A stretch of DNA of 64,000 nucleotides, from contig JAAKDF010000010.1 in assembly GCA_011754105.1 (NCBI GenBank), forward strand, positions 1-64,000. The letters are read 5' to 3'. The stretch comes from Serratia symbiotica. Lineage in GTDB: Bacteria > Pseudomonadota > Gammaproteobacteria > Enterobacterales > Enterobacteriaceae. The notes beneath the pieces are model-generated. The model saw nothing but the letters and a program-made list of their open reading frames with translations. It had not been told where the DNA came from and searched no databases. This document shows, one piece after another, positions 54,169 through 64,000 of the stretch. The first letter of the stretch is position 1. Every line of letters starts with the position of its first letter. The position numbers were made by a program, and so were the translations under genes.

Positions 54169-55649
54169 ATGACACAGCTTGAAGGTATCCAGGTGCTGGA
54201 TTCCACAATTGCCAATGTAGCGATCCCCACCATCGCGGGTAAGCTCGGTTCTTTCAACGCTCAGGTAACCTGGGTGATTACCTCGTTTGGCGTATCGAAT
54301 GCCATCTCCATTCCAATAACTGGATGGCAAAAACGCATCGATGAAGTGCGATTGTTCCTCTGGTCCGCCACGCTGTTTGTATTCGCTTCCTAGCGGTTTA
54401 TTATTTCGCGGTGTAGTATTTCTAATGGCCTAGGGATACTGATTTTTTCCGCGTTATCCAAGGGTTAATGACGGGGCTATTGATCACATTATAGCAAAGC
54501 CTTCTGCTAAACAACTACCCCCCCCGCTAAACGGGCAATTGCCTTGGCGTTGTGCTTATTGACGGTAATCATTGCACTGATATTCTAGCCGATCCTTGGC
54601 GGTTACATCAGCAATAACTAGCACTAGGGTTGGATCTTCTTTATCAACATTCCATTTGGCATCTTTGTGATCATGGAAGTGTTGTCAACGCTGCGCGGTA
54701 GGGAAACTAAAACCGCGATTATGCCAATTGATGCCTTCGGCCTGGGGCTGTTGATTGTCGGTATAGGGTCGCTATATATCATGCTCGATCAAGGTAAGGA
54801 TCTGGACTGGTTCAACTTAACCGAGATCATCACCCTCGCCGTGATTGCGGTAGTGGCGCTGCTGTTCCTGATAATCTGGGAGCTAATGGAAGATTATCCG
54901 ATAGTGGATTTGTTCGTTATTTAAGTGGCGCAACTTTACCATCTGATGTCTGTGCAGGAGCCTGTCCTATATGCTGTACTTTAGTAATATCGTGTTCTTG
55001 CCGCAGTTACTGCAATAACACGATAGTTGTACTGCTACCTGGGCGCGGTCGGTTTCAGCACCTGTCAGTGCTGAAACCGATGTTGCTATCGCCGGTTATC
55101 GGTAAGTTTGGCAACCGGACTGGACATGTAACGGATAGTGAACTTCAGATTCATTATGTATGCTGTGTGCTTCTACTGGAGCGCCTATACGTTTGAATCG
55201 GGAATAGACTTTTGGTGCATCATCTTGGCTGCAGTTTGTCCAAGGCTTAGCTATCGCCTGCTTCTTTGTGCTATTGATCACCATTACGTTGTCCGGCTTA
55301 TCGGCAGAACGTATAGCGTCGGCATCAAGCCTGTCGAATTTTACCCGTATTCTGGCAGGATCTATCGACACTTCGATCACTACCACGTTGTGGACTCAGC
55401 TTCATTCTTATCTAACGGAGTTAGTGAACTCTTATAACTCCCAATCGCAGGAAATATATCTACGGTTAGCATAAATCGGCATAAGCCAGTAGCAGGCATC
55501 AGCCTATATCGCCAAAGAGATCACAGCACAGGGGTCTTATCATCTTAGCAAATAAAATTTTCTGGCTGTCTGCCGGGTTTTTAATGATTCTGTTGGTAAT
55601 GGTGTTGCTGGCAAAACCACCATTCAGCCCCAGAAACGCAGTAGCGTAG
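54169..55649 (+). pseudogene. emrB: EmrB drug-efflux transporter pseudogene
   Basis: EmrB is a 14-helix major-facilitator drug/H+ antiporter. Readable parts: QVLDSTIANVAIPTIAGKL and ISIPITGWQKR (54127-54393), STLRGRETKTAIMPIDAFGL and SLYIMLDQGKDLDWF (54667-54924), FRFIMYAVCFYWSAYTFE (55138 frame), ITLSGLSAERIASASSLSNF (55268 frame), with a FWLSAGFLMIL-like helix and terminal AKPPFSPRNAVA before TAG at 55647-55649. The first membrane helix is deleted and there are many shifts and stops. Confidence 0.9.
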
Positions 55650-55659
55650 GAATTCTTGA

Positions 55660-56292
55660 TCGTTAAGCATCACCCCGCCATCAATCAGCCGCAACAACTC
55701 AGCCGAAGCCGCTCTCTAATCCGGTGCCTTGGTAATGGCACTGACTACCGCCACGGCGCCAACACCGCATGCTAACGATGCTAGCACGCGGTCGCGAGGT
55801 TGATCCCCATCGATCGCTACCCGTCAGGCATCCAGGCAGCCTGGCGATATGGCGTTTTAGCGCGCTCTATACTTGTGGCATTGAGGGCATCTTTTTGGTC
55901 TTGGTCGAAAAGATGTGCCCTAATGCGATATACGAGGGTTTTAGCGCAATATAGCGCGCTAGCTCGGCGTCATCATGGGTAGATACAGCTGCGATGAATG
56001 GCTAGCAAATCGGCGCTATCCAAATCTTCCGGGCCGAGGTGTACACCATAGGCACTTTGTTTGATCGCCAGTTGCCAGTAATCATTGATGAACAACCGTG
56101 CCCCATATTGCTTACCAAAAGCGATGGCAGTGGCGGTATCCTCTTCCACCTGTTTACTCGGCAGATCCTTAATGCGTAGTTGAAGCGTGGGGACGCTAGC
56201 ATACAGCAGACGGGCGGGGATCCCATTCAACGCTGTTGATGACTGGGTACAATCCCAATTTGGGTGGCGTGTCGGGGAACGGGATAGCGATA

Positions 56293-56300
<8 letters not shown>
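55660..56300 (-). pseudogene. thiE: Thiamine-phosphate synthase ThiE pseudogene
   Basis: ThiE joins the pyrimidine and thiazole halves of thiamine phosphate. The start ATG (56298-56300) overlaps the end of thiC. The ORF 55973-56230 includes [34 protein letters not shown] and [16 protein letters not shown]. Downstream frames show the C-terminal VFAVGAVAVVSAITKAP-like part and GGVMLND near 55665. A shift after the first ~15 codons and later stops break the gene. thiC-thiE order is as in E. coli. Confidence 0.87.
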
Positions 56301-57734
<1,434 letters not shown>

Positions 57735-57844
57735 AGCAAGTTTCTTTCAGTGTGTTAGATTGGGATAGTTACTTGCCTGGAGTTCGAAAGGAGTAAGGAT
57801 GCTAATCGGAGCGGAAGAGGCATCCAAAATCGGGAGAAATCCTG

Positions 57845-57945
57845 CCTCTGACTGCAGATTACTCCTGTTCCATTCGCGTGTACTAAACCGATCAGCTTCC
57901 TTGGATCCCGAAGATGCTCCCAGTATAGGAAGGAGAATAAAAACT
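57845..57945 (-). promoter_or_regulatory. Degenerate TPP (THI-box) riboswitch
   Basis: On the minus strand, about 110-210 bp before the thiC start, the sequence TTCGGGATCCAAGGAAGCTG continuing ATCGG, then GCGAATGGAACAGGAGTAAT, closely follows the 3' half of the enterobacterial thiC TPP riboswitch. The 5' half, which should hold CTGAGA, is altered to CTGGGAGCA. TPP binding is therefore doubtful. Confidence 0.7.
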
Positions 57946-58063
57946 AAAAGCTTATCCTCAATATATTGCAAGGCATGAAATCTATCGGCATGCCCAAGCA
58001 TGGCGCACCGCGATGGGCAGAATAATGTACAATGGTGGGTAGATGATTAAGAGAGCCTCATAA

Positions 58064-59128
58064 ATGAATGAGTTGAAAAACGATCGTTACCTGCGTGCGC
58101 TATTGTGTCAGCCGGTGGATGTAACCCCCGTATGGATGATGCGCCAGGCTGGTCGTTATTTGCCGGAGTACAAGGCGACCCGCGTCCAGGCCGGTGATTT
58201 TATGTCACTGTGCAAAAACGCGGAGTTGGCCTGTGAGGTAACGCTGCAACCGCTACGCCGTTATGCGCTGGATGCCGCAATCCTATTCTCCGATATTCTC
58301 ACAATTCCCGATGCCATGGGGCTTGGGCTGTCTTTCGAAACCGGAGAAGGTCCGCGCTTTTCTTCTACGATTGCCAGCCGCGCCGATGTAGACAAATTGC
58401 CGCTATTTGATCCGGAAGTGGAATTAGGGTACGTCATGAATGCAGTGCGTACCATCCGCCGTGAACTGAAGGGCGAAGTGCCATTAATCGGCTTTTCAGG
58501 TAGCCCGTGGACACTGGCGACTTACATGGTAGAAGGCGGTAGAAGCAAGGCGTTTACCAAGCTGAAGAAGATGATGTACGCCGAACCGTCCACGTTACAC
58601 CTACTGCTCGATAAGCTGGCGGACAGCGTGATCCCGTATCTCAACGCCCAGATCAAGGCTGGTGCGCAGTCGGTGATGGTGTTTGACACTTGGGGCGGCG
58701 TACTTACTGGCCGTGATTACCGTGAGTTCTCACTGCACTATATGCACAAGATCGTCGACGGCCTGCTGCATGAAAACGATGGCCGCCGAGTACCTGTCAC
58801 ATTGTTTACCAAGGGTGGCGGCCAGTGGCTGGAAGCAATGGCATCCAGCGGTTGCGATGCATTGGGCTTAGACTGGTCCACCGATATAGCCGATGCGCGC
58901 CGCCGCGTGGGTGATAAAGTGGCGCTACAAGGAAATATGGACCCATCGATACTCTATGCCACTCCGGAACGCATCGGCCAAGAAGTGGAAACCATTTTAG
59001 CTGGATTCGGCCATGGTGAAGGCCATGTATTCAACTTGGGCCACGGCATTCATCAGGACGTGCCGCCGACCAACGCAGGCGCGTTCGTTGAGGCGGTGCA
59101 TGTTCAGTCGGCGAAATACCATTGTTAA
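58064..59128 (+). CDS. hemE: Uroporphyrinogen decarboxylase HemE
   Basis: Decarboxylates uroporphyrinogen III to coproporphyrinogen III in heme synthesis. The 354 residues equal E. coli. The N-terminal signature [15 protein letters not shown] and the second signature [17 protein letters not shown] are intact, and the C-terminal [20 protein letters not shown] is typical. In E. coli rsd and nudC separate thiC from hemE; both are missing here. A stable hairpin follows the gene. Confidence 0.97.
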   Translation: MNELKNDRYLRALLCQPVDVTPVWMMRQAGRYLPEYKATRVQAGDFMSLCKNAELACEVTLQPLRRYALDAAILFSDILTIPDAMGLGLSFETGEGPRFSSTIASRADVDKLPLFDPEVELGYVMNAVRTIRRELKGEVPLIGFSGSPWTLATYMVEGGRSKAFTKLKKMMYAEPSTLHLLLDKLADSVIPYLNAQIKAGAQSVMVFDTWGGVLTGRDYREFSLHYMHKIVDGLLHENDGRRVPVTLFTKGGGQWLEAMASSGCDALGLDWSTDIADARRRVGDKVALQGNMDPSILYATPERIGQEVETILAGFGHGEGHVFNLGHGIHQDVPPTNAGAFVEAVHVQSAKYHC

Positions 59129-59140
59129 GGATTAGACGTG

Positions 59141-59177
59141 ATAGATAATCCAAGCACTACGTGCTTGGGTTATCTAT
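59141..59177. terminator. Strong hairpin between hemE and nfi relic
   Basis: A 17-bp stem with one G-U pair (ATAGATAATCCAAGCAC / GTGCTTGGGTTATCTAT) and a 3-base loop. There is no T-run, so it may be an attenuator, a Rho-limited end or a scar. It begins 12 bp after the hemE stop. Confidence 0.55.
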
Positions 59178-59752
59178 GGCGCGCCGCTGAAATCATTGCT
59201 TATCGCTGGTGCAGATGTGGGCTTTAAGCAGGAAGAAGCAGTAATACGCGCAGCTATTGCTGTTCTGCGCTATCCGTCGCTAGAACTGGTGGAATATCAG
59301 GTCGTCCGCATTGCTACTACCATGCCCTATATTTCTTATTTCTTGTCATTTCGCGAAAACCTCGCGTTACTAGCCGCCTGGCAGCAACGATGACAAAAGC
59401 CCGATCTGATCTTCTATTGGGGTGGCCAGCGATTTCGGCCTGCTGCTCGATGTGCCAATCATAGGCGTAGCCAAAAAGCGGCTGTGCGTCGAGTTTGCCC
59501 CGCCAGATCGCTGTCACCGCTGGAAGACAAGGGGAAACAGTTATGGTTGGTATGGCGCAGTAAGGCGCATTGCAATCCGCTGTTCATCGCCACTGGTCAC
59601 TGCATCAGCGCTGACAGCGCATTGGCTTGGGTTTAACGCTGCATGGCGGGCTACCGCCTGCTTGGAACCTAAGCGCTGGGCCGCGATGCCATCGCTTATC
59701 TCCGCCCAGCCTCCAGCACTGGCTAAAGTAGCATCTAGATATGTTGCAATGA
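59178..59752 (+). pseudogene. nfi: Endonuclease V (Nfi) pseudogene
   Basis: Endonuclease V cuts DNA 3' to deaminated bases, mainly hypoxanthine. Readable parts are [34 protein letters not shown] and [14 protein letters not shown] (59196-59393), and in other frames [18 protein letters not shown] and [13 protein letters not shown]-like, ending near 59752. The first ~25 residues are missing, the HG segment after FVD is altered, and there are at least three frameshifts. It follows hemE as in E. coli. Confidence 0.88.
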
Positions 59753-59800
59753 GCGATTTCGAGTACACTTCGGGACAATTAACGCATAAGAGAGTCAATA

Positions 59801-60388
59801 ATGCTACGTAACCCGATTTATCTACGTCTGGAAGGGTTAGAAACCTGGCAACATTTGCCATTTATGGCTAGTTTATGTGAGCGTATGTATCCAAATTACC
59901 AGATTTTCTGTCAGAAAACCGCGTTCGTAGATCCGGCAATTTACCGCCGCCTTCTGGATTTGGTCTGGGACACGTTGGTTGTCAAGTATGCCAAAGTCAA
60001 CTTTGATAGTCAGCTGGAGAAGTTGGAATAGGCGGTACCATCGGCAGAAGATTACGATATTTATGGTGTTTACCCAGCGATCGACGCTTGTATCGCATTA
60101 GAGGCATTGATCCATTCACGTCTCAGCGGGGAAACGCTGGAGCACGCCATTAACATCAGCGAAACATCAATTCGTACCGTGGCGATGTTAGAAATGACGC
60201 AGGCCGGTAGAGAAATGACCGACGATGAATTAAAAGTTTTGCATACAATAGCGGAAGGATGGGACATCCAATGGAAAGTTTTTTTTCTGTTGGCCGATTG
60301 TAAAGAGCGTAATTTGGATCTGATTAAAGGGTTGCGATATAACCTCCGAGAAGCCGCAATAAGCAATATTGGGGTGAATTTGGCGTAA
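59801..60388 (+). pseudogene. yjaG: YjaG (DUF416) gene with one amber codon
   Basis: YjaG is a DUF416 protein of unknown function. The frame starts MLRNPIYLRLEGLETWQHLPF at 59801 and is colinear with the whole E. coli protein (195 codons here), but codon 77 is TAG (60029-60031) where relatives have a Glu codon in KLEEAVPS. After the stop the same frame continues without further damage: DYDIYGVYPAIDACIALEAL, VAMLEMTQAGREMTDDELK to GVNLA. This looks like a very recent inactivation, or a gene needing an amber suppressor. It lies between nfi and hupA as in E. coli. Confidence 0.9.
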
Positions 60389-60590
60389 TTTTGGCGTAAT
60401 AAGACAAAAACGTAATTTAACGTCTGATTTTTCATGTCTTAAAGCTTCACATCTCTACCCAGTCTAGTCTACATTTAGGAGGGGCATGGAAAATTAGCCA
60501 TCGGCGCGTGTATGCAGGAAAGTACTTTTAATCAGCATCTCCATCGCACTCGGTGCTTTGCAAACGATAAATACACTATAAGGATAACTT

Positions 60591-60863
60591 ATGAACAAGG
60601 CTCAACTGATTGATGTAATCGCGGATAAGGCTGACCTTTCTAAGGCACAAGCTAAGCTGGCTCTGGAATCCACTTTGGTTGCTATTACTGAATCTATGAA
60701 AGAAGGTGATTCAGTTCAATTGGTTGGTTTCGGCACTTTCAAAGTAAACCATCGTAGCGAGCGCACTGGTCGCAACCCACAAACTGGGAAAGAAATTAAA
60801 ATCGCTGCTGCCAACGTGCCTGCGTTCGTTTCTGGCAAGGCACTAAAAGACGCAGTGAAGTAG
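60591..60863 (+). CDS. hupA: DNA-binding protein HU-alpha
   Basis: Small nucleoid protein that bends and compacts DNA. The 90 residues equal E. coli Hup[21 protein letters not shown] and the DNA-binding arm [20 protein letters not shown] are intact. A ribosome site AAGGA precedes the start. It is followed by an intrinsic terminator and a broken yjaH. Confidence 0.98.
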   Translation: MNKAQLIDVIADKADLSKAQAKLALESTLVAITESMKEGDSVQLVGFGTFKVNHRSERTGRNPQTGKEIKIAAANVPAFVSGKALKDAVK

Positions 60864-60886
60864 TTTGGTAAAAAGATTTAACAAGG

Positions 60887-60909
60887 GGGGGGCAACATTG
60901 CCCACTTTT
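60887..60909 (+). terminator. Intrinsic terminator of hupA
   Basis: GGGCAA-CA-TTGCCC followed by ACTTTTATTT, about 25 bp after the hupA stop. Confidence 0.7.
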
Positions 60910-61564
60910 ATTTATTCGCCAGGTGCTCGTGGCTGTTAGCATAGCTGTCTGCCTGAGTGCCTGCAACTCCATCCCTATATCCCCCGCTTTACTGCCAGCG
61001 TCTTGGTGGCCGATCAGGGGGTGGTGTATAAATAACGACCAGCTTAGCGCCAGGTATTGCTAAGCGTCTACAGCCCCTACCGAAGGGCTGGCACTGTCAC
61101 CACACAGTATGAATACTAAAACGGCGTACTGCACTTCACCAAATCAAAAGTAGCGACGCTTATGGATGGTCGGGATTCTACCCCGATGACGGCACAGTTA
61201 GCTTTATGCAGCGCCAACTAGCGACCCGACGCGAGCAATTGTCAAGCGACGAAATCACACTGTATATCGCACTGTATCAGTACCAGCCGCTGCGTCTCCT
61301 TGAGGTAAGTGATGCCCTTACGCGCAGAGGTAAAGTGAAACTGTTGTAAGGGCCTTGGCTGCGGGGTGAGTTACAAACCTGCTATGGGCAGTGGTTGAAA
61401 CCGTGATTGAGTGCTAATTCCGAAGCCTTGATTAAACAGCATGCGCGCAATACCGGCCAACCGGTGAATATCGCTTGATTAGACGCTCCGAAAGGGCTCG
61501 TGCACTGCTGCTGGTGGCAAAAGACGGCTTATGCCGCGGGGAACCGAAAGAGGATAATCTATAA
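60905..61564 (+). pseudogene. yjaH: YjaH (DUF1481 lipoprotein-like) pseudogene
   Basis: YjaH is a DUF1481 lipoprotein-like protein of unknown function downstream of hupA. A signal-like start (LVAVSIAVCLSACNS) is readable near 60925, including the lipobox-type SAC. Later fragments include MQRQLATRREQLSSDEITLY near 61205, RLLEVSDALTRRGKVKLL-like sequence, and LLLVAKDGLCRGEPKEDNL at the end (stop 61562-61564). They fall in different frames with stops in between. Confidence 0.75.
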
Positions 61565-61608
61565 GAGGCCTAGCATTGCGGAGCCTGTAAGTGTGTCAGG
61601 CATTCAGA

Positions 61609-62892
61609 TCACTTGCCCCGCGCGATTGCCCGATAGCCGATATCCTTACGATAGAAGCTACCTGGCCACTGAATGCCTGCCGTCAACTGATAAGCGCGTT
61701 GCTGCGCTTGTTCAACAGTTGCGCCCAGAGCAGTCACACAGAGTATTCGACCACCGCTGGTCAGTACCTCACCACCCTGCATGCATGTACCAGCATGGAA
61801 TACTTTACCATCAGTATACTCCTGCTGTGACAGCCCCTGAATGACCTCGCCGCTGTGGTAATTGCCCGGATAGCCACCGGCCGCCATCACAACGCCAAGA
61901 GCAGGGCGTTCATCCCAGTCGGAGGTTTTCTCACCCAGTTTGCCTTCTGCTCCCGTCAGACACAGCTCTACTAGGTCGGAACGCAGGCGTAGCATGATTG
62001 GCTGGGTTTCAGGATCGCCGAAGCGACAGTTGAACTCAATCACTTTCGGCTGACCATCGGCAGAGATCATTAGCCCGGCATATAGAAAGCCAACGTAAGC
62101 ATTTCCTTCCGACGCCATGCCACGCACCGTTGGCCAGATCACCTGATCCATGACTCGCTGATGAATTTCATCAGTCACTACAGGTGCCGGAGAGTAAGCA
62201 CCCATGCCACCGGTGTTCGGGCCGGTATCGCCATCGCCGACGCGCTTGTGATCCTGGCTGGTGGCCATAGGAACCACATGTTCACCATCAACCATCACAA
62301 TAAAGCTGGCTTCTTCACCGGCAAGGAACTCCTCCACCACGATGCAGTGGCCTGCGTCACCTAAAGCGTTACCGGCCAGCATATCCTGCACGGTGTCTTC
62401 CGCTTCTGCCAGCGTCATGGCAACGATCACGCCTTTGCCAGCTGCCAGGCCATCAGCCTTAATGACAATTGGCGCGCCTTTGCTTAACACGTAAGCCAGC
62501 GCCGGTTCAACTTCAGTAAAATACTGGTATTCAGCGCTGGGAATATTGTGGCGTGCCAGGAAATCTTTAGTGAAGGCTTTGGAACCTTCCAATTGAGCGG
62601 CGGCCTGCGAAGGCCCGAAGATTTTCATGCCTCTGTTCTGAAAGGCGTCAACTACACCAATCACTAGCGGCGCTTCTGGGCCAACAATGGTTAGGCCGAT
62701 ATCATGGCTCTGAGCGAAGGCGAGCAGTGCCGGGATATCGGTGGCAGAGATTGCCACGTTTCCCAGCTTGGCTTCCATCGCAGTGCCAGCGTTGCCCGGC
62801 GCGACAAAGACTTTATCCGCCAGCGGCGACTGGGCAGCTTTCCAGGCTAGCGCATGCTCACGCCCGCCGTTACCGATAATCAAAATATTCAT
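61609..62892 (-). CDS. purD: Phosphoribosylamine-glycine ligase PurD
   Basis: Second step of de novo purine synthesis: joins glycine to 5-phosphoribosylamine using ATP. From MNILIIGNGGREHALAWK (62892) the protein has 427 residues (E. coli 429); an upstream ATG at 62925 lacks homology. ATP-grasp features are intact (IKADGLAAGKGVIVA, VVEEFLAGEEASF, EFNCRFGDPETQ). It is downstream of purH with a 48-bp gap, the conserved purHD operon. Confidence 0.97.
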   Translation of the reverse strand: MNILIIGNGGREHALAWKAAQSPLADKVFVAPGNAGTAMEAKLGNVAISATDIPALLAFAQSHDIGLTIVGPEAPLVIGVVDAFQNRGMKIFGPSQAAAQLEGSKAFTKDFLARHNIPSAEYQYFTEVEPALAYVLSKGAPIVIKADGLAAGKGVIVAMTLAEAEDTVQDMLAGNALGDAGHCIVVEEFLAGEEASFIVMVDGEHVVPMATSQDHKRVGDGDTGPNTGGMGAYSPAPVVTDEIHQRVMDQVIWPTVRGMASEGNAYVGFLYAGLMISADGQPKVIEFNCRFGDPETQPIMLRLRSDLVELCLTGAEGKLGEKTSDWDERPALGVVMAAGGYPGNYHSGEVIQGLSQQEYTDGKVFHAGTCMQGGEVLTSGGRILCVTALGATVEQAQQRAYQLTAGIQWPGSFYRKDIGYRAIARGK

Positions 62893-62940
62893 CAAGTGCT
62901 CCACAAATAGCATGCACCGTAGCACACGAAATAAAAGGGA

Positions 62941-64000
62941 TTAATGGCGGAAGTGGCGCATGTCAGTGAAAATCATCGCCATACCATGCTCATTGGCGGC
63001 GGTAATCACTTCGTCATCTCGAATCGAACCGCCCGGCTGGATCACACAAGTGATGCCGATCGCAGCAGCAGCATCAATGCCATCGCGAAACGGGAAGAAG
63101 GCGTCAGATGCCATTGAAGAACCTTTCACTTCTAGACCCTCGTCTGCCGCCTTGATCCCGGCGATCTTAGCTGAATATACGCGACTCATCTGTCCGGCAC
63201 CTATACCAATAGTCATATTGCCGCGCGCATAGATGATAGCATTGGACTTTACGAACTTGGCCACCTTCCAGCAGAACAGCGCATCGCGTAACTCATGTGT
63301 GCTTGGCTGGCGCTCAGACACTACGCGAAGATCGTCTTTATTCACCATGCCCAGATCGCGATCTTGCACCACCAAACCGCCGTTAACGCGTTTGAAGTCA
63401 AGACCGGCAACGCGATGCTGCCACTGACCGCAGGCCAGGATACGCACTTTCTGTTTGACCGCTAGCACTCTGCGGGCTTCTTGGCTGATGCATGGTGCGA
63501 TAACCACTTCTACGAATTGGCGGCTGATGATGGCCTGCGCAGTTGCGGCGTCAAGTTCACGGTTAAAGGCGATGATACCGCCGAACGCTGAGGTAGGATC
63601 GGTCTGATAAGCACGCTCGTAGGCCGCTAAAATGTTGTCGCTAATTGCCACACCGCAAGGATTGGCATGTTTGACGATCACACATGCTGGTTCGGTGAAC
63701 TCTTTTACGCACTCCAGCGCGGCGTCAGTGTCGGCAACATTGTTGTAAGACAGCGCCTTACCCTGCAACTGGTCAGCAGTAGCTACGGAAGCTTCTCGCA
63801 CGTTCTCTTCTATATAAAAAGCAGCCTGCTGGTGGGTGTTCTCACCGTAGCGCATATCCTGCTTTTTGATGTAGTTAAGGTTCAGGGTGCGGGGGAAGCG
63901 GCCTGAGGGCTGTTTGTCATCACCGTGGTAGGCTGGCACCAACGTGCCAAAGTAGTTGGCGATCATGCTATCATAGGCAGCGGTATGTTCGAAGGCTTTG
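62941..64000 (-). CDS. purH: Bifunctional AICAR transformylase/IMP cyclohydrolase PurH (partial)
   Basis: Catalyses the last two steps of IMP synthesis. The window holds the C-terminal ~353 residues; the frame is open to the edge at 64000, so the N-terminal IMP cyclohydrolase part is outside. The transformylase domain is intact: [31 protein letters not shown] (with the KHANPCG active-site motif), [34 protein letters not shown] and [11 protein letters not shown], ending FTDMRHFRH. No defects are visible. Confidence 0.97.
   Translation of the reverse strand, partial: KAFEHTAAYDSMIANYFGTLVPAYHGDDKQPSGRFPRTLNLNYIKKQDMRYGENTHQQAAFYIEENVREASVATADQLQGKALSYNNVADTDAALECVKEFTEPACVIVKHANPCGVAISDNILAAYERAYQTDPTSAFGGIIAFNRELDAATAQAIISRQFVEVVIAPCISQEARRVLAVKQKVRILACGQWQHRVAGLDFKRVNGGLVVQDRDLGMVNKDDLRVVSERQPSTHELRDALFCWKVAKFVKSNAIIYARGNMTIGIGAGQMSRVYSAKIAGIKAADEGLEVKGSSMASDAFFPFRDGIDAAAAIGITCVIQPGGSIRDDEVITAANEHGMAMIFTDMRHFRH

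Noticed and set aside
59801-60388. Programmed read-through or pyrrolysine at the yjaG TAG
   Set aside because: Relatives have a normal Glu codon at this position and no recoding signal is visible; a nonsense mutation is simpler.

Overview
The window looks like part of the chromosome of a gammaproteobacterial symbiont in the middle of genome decay. Almost every recognisable protein is closest, by my reading, to Enterobacterales homologues (Serratia/Yersinia-like), and local gene order follows the E. coli/Serratia pattern. However, about twenty genes are broken by stops, frameshifts or deletions, and copies of one IS5-family (IS903-like) element litter the sequence. This mixture is what is known from Serratia symbiotica, the aphid symbiont. 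That species name is inference; no database search was possible.

Layout. 1-16746: an IS end, then the pykA-argS block: pykA (broken), lpxM, mepM, znuA (broken), ruvB, ruvA, ruvC, yebC, nudB (broken), aspS, yecE (broken), cmoA, cmoB, cutC and yecM (broken), argS. 17059-23372: a broken WbuC-type cupin gene, then uvrD, yigB, xerC (internal deletion), yigA (broken), dapF, lptM and cyaY. 23497-27895: IS scrap, sanA (broken), yeiB (broken), folE, then broken gsiD and gsiC. 28080-32346: IS copy, tRNA-Leu/Cys/Gly, pgsA, broken uvrC and uvrY. 32470-39999: IS copy, alaA, yfbR, yfbV (broken), ackA, pta. 40050-44405: galU-ugd-UDP-glucuronate epimerase bracketed by two inverted half-copies of the IS. 44406-47000: unidentified debris and an IS630 transposase gene split by another IS. 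47159-50727: nupC, tRNA-Ala, gltX, tRNA-Val and a tRNA-Lys relic. 51046-55649: IS copy, ratA, ratB, broken emrA and emrB. 55660-64000: broken thiE and thiC with a decayed TPP riboswitch, hemE, broken nfi, yjaG and yjaH, hupA, purD and purH (running off the end).

Intact genes cover aminoacyl-tRNA synthetases (Asp, Arg, Glu), tRNAs and tRNA modification (cmoA/B), Holliday-junction processing (ruvABC), UvrD helicase, acetate overflow (ackA-pta), alanine synthesis, diaminopimelate, GTP cyclohydrolase I, heme and purine synthesis, lipid A acylation, UDP-sugar supply and nucleoside import. Broken genes cover pyruvate kinase A, zinc uptake, glutathione import, drug efflux, thiamine synthesis, excision repair (uvrC, nfi), the BarA/UvrY response regulator and XerC. 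I found no CRISPR array, prophage or convincing novel multigene system. The most unusual signals are the IS-defined chromosome mosaic, the two IS copies that share the same inactivating stops, the XerC deletion, the shared ruvC terminator/LexA palindrome, and the decaying thiC riboswitch.
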